A stretch of 64,000 bases of DNA from Companilactobacillus mishanensis (GTDB lineage Bacteria > Bacillota > Bacilli > Lactobacillales > Lactobacillaceae): NCBI RefSeq assembly GCF_003946505.1, contig NZ_RHON01000008.1:35262-99261 (forward strand), read 5' to 3'. Under the pieces are notes generated by a model. That model was not told the DNA's origin, did not search any database, and saw only the letters and a program-made list of their open reading frames with translations. This document shows, one piece after another, positions 61,938-64,000 of the stretch. Position numbers and translations under genes: made by a program. The stretch's first letter is position 1, and each line of letters opens with the position of its first letter.

Positions 61938-62183
61938 ATGCATTGGTTATGGGTTCTAATAGTAGGTGCAGTTATTGGTGCAATCGCTGGCGCAGTTACC
62001 AATAGAGGAGAATCTATGGGGTGGATTGCTAACATAATAGCTGGTATTGTGGGATCCTTCATTGGTGAAGGAATATTAGGATCATGGGGTCCGCAACTTG
62101 CAGGAATGGCAATCGTTCCATCGTTGATTGGAGCAATCATTCTTGTATTGATTGTATCCTTCGTAGTAAGAAAAAAAGCTTGA
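61938..62183 (+). CDS. GlsB/YeaQ/YmgE family stress membrane protein
   Basis: 81 residues, three hydrophobic segments with Gly-rich helices (VGAVIGAIAGAVTNRGE, IIAGIVGSFIGEGILG). The family is induced by general stress in many bacteria; function is unproven. AAAAAGGAGTG upstream. First gene of the post-lysis cargo set, with its own promoter-like AT-rich spacer. Confidence 0.88.
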   Translation: MHWLWVLIVGAVIGAIAGAVTNRGESMGWIANIIAGIVGSFIGEGILGSWGPQLAGMAIVPSLIGAIILVLIVSFVVRKKA

Positions 62184-62195
62184 GGAGGATAAAAG

Positions 62196-62333
62196 ATGAA
62201 TGTATTAAAAGGTGTTTTTACTTTCATGGCAGTTAGTACTTTAGTAGTTGGAGGTGTACTTATAGGAGGAACTGTTGTTGCTGCTAAAGGTATAGATAAA
62301 GCTGGCGATGAATTACAAAAAAAGGTTCATTAA
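62196..62333 (+). CDS. small stress-cassette membrane protein
   Basis: 45 residues behind GAGGAGGAT, one TM helix (FMAVSTLVVGGVLIGGTVVA) and a charged tail. Unknown, but its tight place between the GlsB-like and CsbD-like genes suggests one operon. Confidence 0.6.
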   Translation: MNVLKGVFTFMAVSTLVVGGVLIGGTVVAAKGIDKAGDELQKKVH

Positions 62334-62359
62334 GAATACATTCAAAAGGAGATGTTAAT

Positions 62360-62545
62360 ATGAGTATTGAAAGCAAAAAGGATATGATTAAAGGAAAAAC
62401 TAATGAGACAGTTGGAAAAGCAACTGACGATGATAAGAAAGAGTTAAAAGGTAAAATTCAAGAAAAGGCTGGACAAGCCAAAGAAAAAACCGACAATATT
62501 GTTGATAAGGTTGCTGAAAAGATTAACAAGAAGTCTGAAAAGTAA
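62360..62545 (+). CDS. CsbD family stress-response protein
   Basis: 61 residues, very hydrophilic, with two copies of the K-G-K-x-x-E-x-x-G-K/Q-A helix (IKGKTNETVGKATDD, LKGKIQEKAGQAKEK). CsbD is a sigma-B-dependent protein in Bacillus; its function is unknown. CAAAAGGAGATG upstream. Confidence 0.9.
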   Translation: MSIESKKDMIKGKTNETVGKATDDDKKELKGKIQEKAGQAKEKTDNIVDKVAEKINKKSEK

Positions 62546-62553
62546 TATTGAAT

Positions 62554-62587
62554 TAACCATACCTATTAAATTAGGTTTGGTTTTTTT
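62554..62587 (+). terminator. terminator after the stress cassette (divergent repeat-family member)
   Basis: AACCATACCTA...TAGGTTTGGTT followed by T residues; the same A-C-C-T-A/T-A-G-G-T heart as the other cargo terminators. Confidence 0.8.
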
Positions 62588-62632
62588 ATTGGATATAAAT
62601 TAAAGTATGTGTTATTGTGTAAACACAAAAAA

Positions 62633-62663
62633 GCAGATGCGGGGGCTCAATCCCACATCTGCC
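62633..62663 (-). terminator. minus-strand terminator of the putative type I toxin RNA
   Basis: Reading minus: GCAGATGTGGG, loop, CCCCGCATCTGC, then TTTTTT. A strong stem of 11-12 bp. Confidence 0.75.
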
Positions 62664-62673
62664 GCACTGCTGA

Positions 62674-62733
62674 CTAATGAATGAAAATTGCGATTAATAA
62701 CTCGGCAATGATAGCTATGCCAAATGTGAACAA
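62674..62733 (-). CDS. possible type I (Fst/holin-like) toxin peptide, maybe decayed
   Basis: Up to 19 residues from a TTG: LFTFGIAIIAELLIAIFIH then stop. Hydrophobic single helix like small Gram-positive type I toxins, and it is followed 11 bp later by a strong terminator, as in those loci. No good ribosome site or ATG is seen and an upstream in-frame TGA limits it, so it may be a remnant. Confidence 0.3.
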   Translation of the reverse strand: MFTFGIAIIAELLIAIFIH

Positions 62734-62821
62734 CTCGAATCAATGTGTAACAAAAAATTGTATTAAGTTTTGAATGTTTAGTACCTCTTGACTACAAAGC
62801 TCAGTAGTCTTGCCCGTTTCA

Positions 62822-62868
62822 GAAGCCTAGCTTGCCATATGCTGTTGTCAAGTCGGGCTTTTTTTATT
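62822..62868 (+). terminator. plus-strand terminator opposite the putative toxin's 5' end
   Basis: AAGCC...CTTG pairs with CAAG...GGGCTT, then seven T residues. A plus-strand RNA ending here could be antisense to the toxin leader. Confidence 0.55.
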
Positions 62869-62880
62869 TGAACAATTATA

Positions 62881-62921
62881 ATACCCACATCTATAAATTC
62901 AGGTGTGGGCTTTTTTTGTTA
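62881..62921 (+). terminator. terminator, repeat family copy 2
   Basis: CCCACATCTATAAATTCAGG then TGTGGG and a T-tract; 45-bp near-identity with copy 1. Confidence 0.85.
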
Positions 62922-63073
62922 TATAAGTTATGAGAGTTTTATTAAACTTGAATTGAGGATAATTTCTTGATTTTTTTGTTCATCAGTGTAACGTTTATGA
63001 TCAAAAAAATTTGAAAATTGATTAACTACCTGTTAATATGTTTGTTGAAGCAAGTCGTTTATAAATGCCTCTT

Positions 63074-63223
63074 GCTTAATGTCGTTCAGTATATAATGTA
63101 GTTGGCGATACGCTACGTTGCTAGGTAGAGGCTTAAATCTACCCCTAGTCCCAATTGGAGACTATTCCAATTCGGTATCGTAAATCATTGACCGTCTTTC
63201 ATCTGAAGGGCGGTTATTTTTTT
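63074..63223 (+). ncRNA. structured leader RNA with terminator upstream of the nuclease gene
   Basis: A TATAAT box (63092-63097) starts the region. An outer stem GCGATAC/GTATCGT (63105-63111 with 63175-63181) encloses two hairpins: CTAGGTAG...CTACCCCTAG (63121-63148) and AATTGGA-GACTAT-TCCAATT (63153-63172). A perfect 10-bp terminator stem, ACCGTCTTTC-ATCT-GAAGGGCGGT (63191-63214) with a T-tract, follows. The nuclease ATG lies 11 bp past the T-tract. It could be an antitoxin RNA (type III-like), an attenuator or a riboswitch. Confidence 0.5.
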
Positions 63224-63234
63224 AAGGAAAGTAT

Positions 63235-63804
63235 ATGACGATTAATTCCCAAGATGTTCCGTTAAATCGATTAATAATTGATAGTCAAAAAGATATCAAT
63301 TTTAAGGCAATGTTAGATGATTATACAAGTAATTTTGCAGGTAAAAGAGTCGAAGTGCGAACAAACTACAACTTACTAAGTTCTTTTGTCATTTCCTTTA
63401 ATCGAAATGATTTCCCTCATCTAATGGGGTGGAATAAGTTGCGTAAAAAACGTGCTACTCTTCTATTATCAGATGTTGATAATTTAAGATTAACAAAAGA
63501 AAATTCACGATCGAATAATAAGTGGCATGAAGTTTCACAACGTATGTTGTCATATAACTTTTTGCACAGGATATTTTATGATCAAGACATTGAGGCATGT
63601 GTTGTGACACGTGACATGAAGCCAAATAGATTACTTTTGGATATTGTTTTTTTATACCCTCGAACCAAAGACTGTATTGTTTTTGGACTTAGGAAAGCAA
63701 AAGACCGAAATGAGTTTATTCCAACAACGCTTCATATAGAACGTCTTAGAAACGATTATGAACTTAGGCGAAAGACTAGAGTTAATCAGATAAAATGGAT
63801 ATAA
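63235..63804 (+). CDS. PBECR4-like nuclease (BECR-fold, toxin candidate)
   Basis: 189 residues. The core pattern is a beta strand (VVISFNRNDF region), FNRNDFPHLMGWNKL with the His typical of PBECR domains, a helical middle, WHEVSQRMLSYNFLHRIFYDQ, and late strands ending in FIPTTLHIERLRNDYELR. PBECR4 proteins are phage-linked members of the Barnase-EndoU-ColicinE5/D-RelE nuclease class, so RNA cleavage is the inferred activity. It is the last prophage gene, with its own promoter and terminator, so it is likely expressed in the lysogen. The domain call rests on pattern memory. Confidence 0.55.
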   Translation: MTINSQDVPLNRLIIDSQKDINFKAMLDDYTSNFAGKRVEVRTNYNLLSSFVISFNRNDFPHLMGWNKLRKKRATLLLSDVDNLRLTKENSRSNNKWHEVSQRMLSYNFLHRIFYDQDIEACVVTRDMKPNRLLLDIVFLYPRTKDCIVFGLRKAKDRNEFIPTTLHIERLRNDYELRRKTRVNQIKWI

Positions 63805-63806
63805 AT

Positions 63807-63846
63807 AAAAGCCCACACCTACCAATTTAGGTGTGGGTATTTTTTT
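63807..63846. terminator. terminator, repeat family copy 3 (inverted)
   Basis: GCCCACACCTA...TAGGTGTGGGT followed by ATTTTTTT. In orientation it is the reverse complement of copies 1 and 2. Confidence 0.88.
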
Positions 63847-63853
63847 GCGTGAT

Positions 63854-63873
63854 TTGTGTGACACTTGTGTGAC
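63854..63873. repeat. paired direct repeats, probable integrase arm sites (right)
   Basis: TTGTGTGAC at 63854-63862 and 63865-63873, same spacing and direction as the left pair. Confidence 0.65.
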
Positions 63874-63915
63874 AACTATATAAAAATCTAGAATGCTTTA
63901 GAATATGCAAAAAAT

Positions 63916-63950
63916 AAAAAAGCCGTAAACTCAACGTTTACAGCCCTTTT
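63916..63950. repeat. hairpin near attR resembling the attL-side terminator
   Basis: AAGCCGTAAAC...GTTTACAGCCCTT resembles the host hairpin at 21798-21836 (GTAAAC/GTTTAC heart). Phage-carried similarity beside the core may reflect the phage's own copy of the target neighbourhood. Confidence 0.5.
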
Positions 63951-63982
63951 ATAAAAATGAAAATGTTATAAAATAGTTAAAA

Positions 63983-64000
63983 TATCACCCGTATGGGAAT
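63983..64000. other. attR core of the prophage (at window edge)
   Basis: An exact copy of the 18-bp attL core. The window stops here, so the true length of the core and the host gene to the right cannot be seen. Confidence 0.85.

Larger units (their letters stand above)
62546..63234. other. 689-bp intergenic cargo stretch with several RNA signals
   Basis: It holds a terminator (62554-62587), a minus-strand mini-ORF with its own terminator (62633-62733), a plus-strand terminator (62822-62868), a repeat-family terminator (62881-62921), a GCAAG/CTTGC hairpin (about 63049-63079) and the structured leader RNA before the nuclease gene (63090-63223). Confidence 0.6.

Noticed and set aside
61901..62227. 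Minus-strand 108-codon ORF
   Set aside because: Shadow of the GlsB/YeaQ-like gene, with no ribosome site.
63235..63804. ToxN/CptN/TenpN assignment for the last prophage gene
   Set aside because: Motifs fit PBECR4 better, and the RNA upstream lacks the short tandem repeats of known type III antitoxins.

Overview
The window is low-GC Firmicutes DNA. AGGAGG-type ribosome binding sites, the lemA-htpX pair, the C69 dipeptidase, water-forming NADH oxidase, SLAP-like surface domains and a classic lactobacillus siphophage layout point to Lactobacillaceae. Companilactobacillus or a close relative is my best guess; this is inference, since no 16S is present.

Positions 1-21,845 are host chromosome. 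In order: the 3' part of a C69 dipeptidase, a YjeM-type amino acid permease, serine hydroxymethyltransferase with a membrane-anchored EndA-like nuclease, NADH oxidase, a NEAT-domain surface protein, htpX/lemA, a secreted serine hydrolase, a small SLAP-like secreted protein and an orphan protein. A tandemly duplicated two-gene cassette follows (family 2 glycosyltransferase plus a large GT-C-like membrane protein, twice, minus strand). After it come a quinone-oxidoreductase-like dehydrogenase, a YraQ-type permease with a DsrE/YedF-like protein behind a probable CcpA site, and a MetE-like gene interrupted by one in-frame UGA. Most transcription units end in strong, often bidirectional, hairpin terminators.

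Positions 21,846-64,000 are an apparently complete siphophage-type prophage of about 42.1 kb, bounded by an 18-bp direct repeat (attL 21846-21863, attR 63983-64000; the window ends inside or at the end of attR). Paired TTGTGTGAC repeats lie just inside both ends and are probable integrase arm sites. The lysogeny module (minus strand) holds the integrase, four accessory genes, an ImmA-type protease and a CI-like repressor. A control region with three TTAGACT-type operators separates it from the rightward early genes: Cro-like protein, Rha antirepressor, small proteins, Gp157, an AAA ATPase, an SF2 helicase, an SSB-like DUF669 protein and a P4-type primase. An iteron cluster that is a good origin candidate follows. 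DUF2513 and Abi-alpha (DUF4393) genes sit in minus orientation inside the early region.

The late region follows a RinA/ArpU-like regulator and a 0.9-kb non-coding block with tRNA-like and other folded elements. It runs HNH nuclease, possible cos site, terminase, portal, protease, capsid, connectors, tail (with a -1 frameshift gpG/gpGT pair), a tape measure with a lytic domain, baseplate proteins with SLAP-like domains, holin and amidase. A cargo segment follows: a three-gene stress-protein set, a possible type I toxin locus, and a PBECR4-like nuclease gene preceded by a three-way-junction RNA ending in a terminator. Related hairpin terminators separate these cargo units. The RNA-plus-nuclease unit (63,090-63,846) is the best candidate for an undescribed system.
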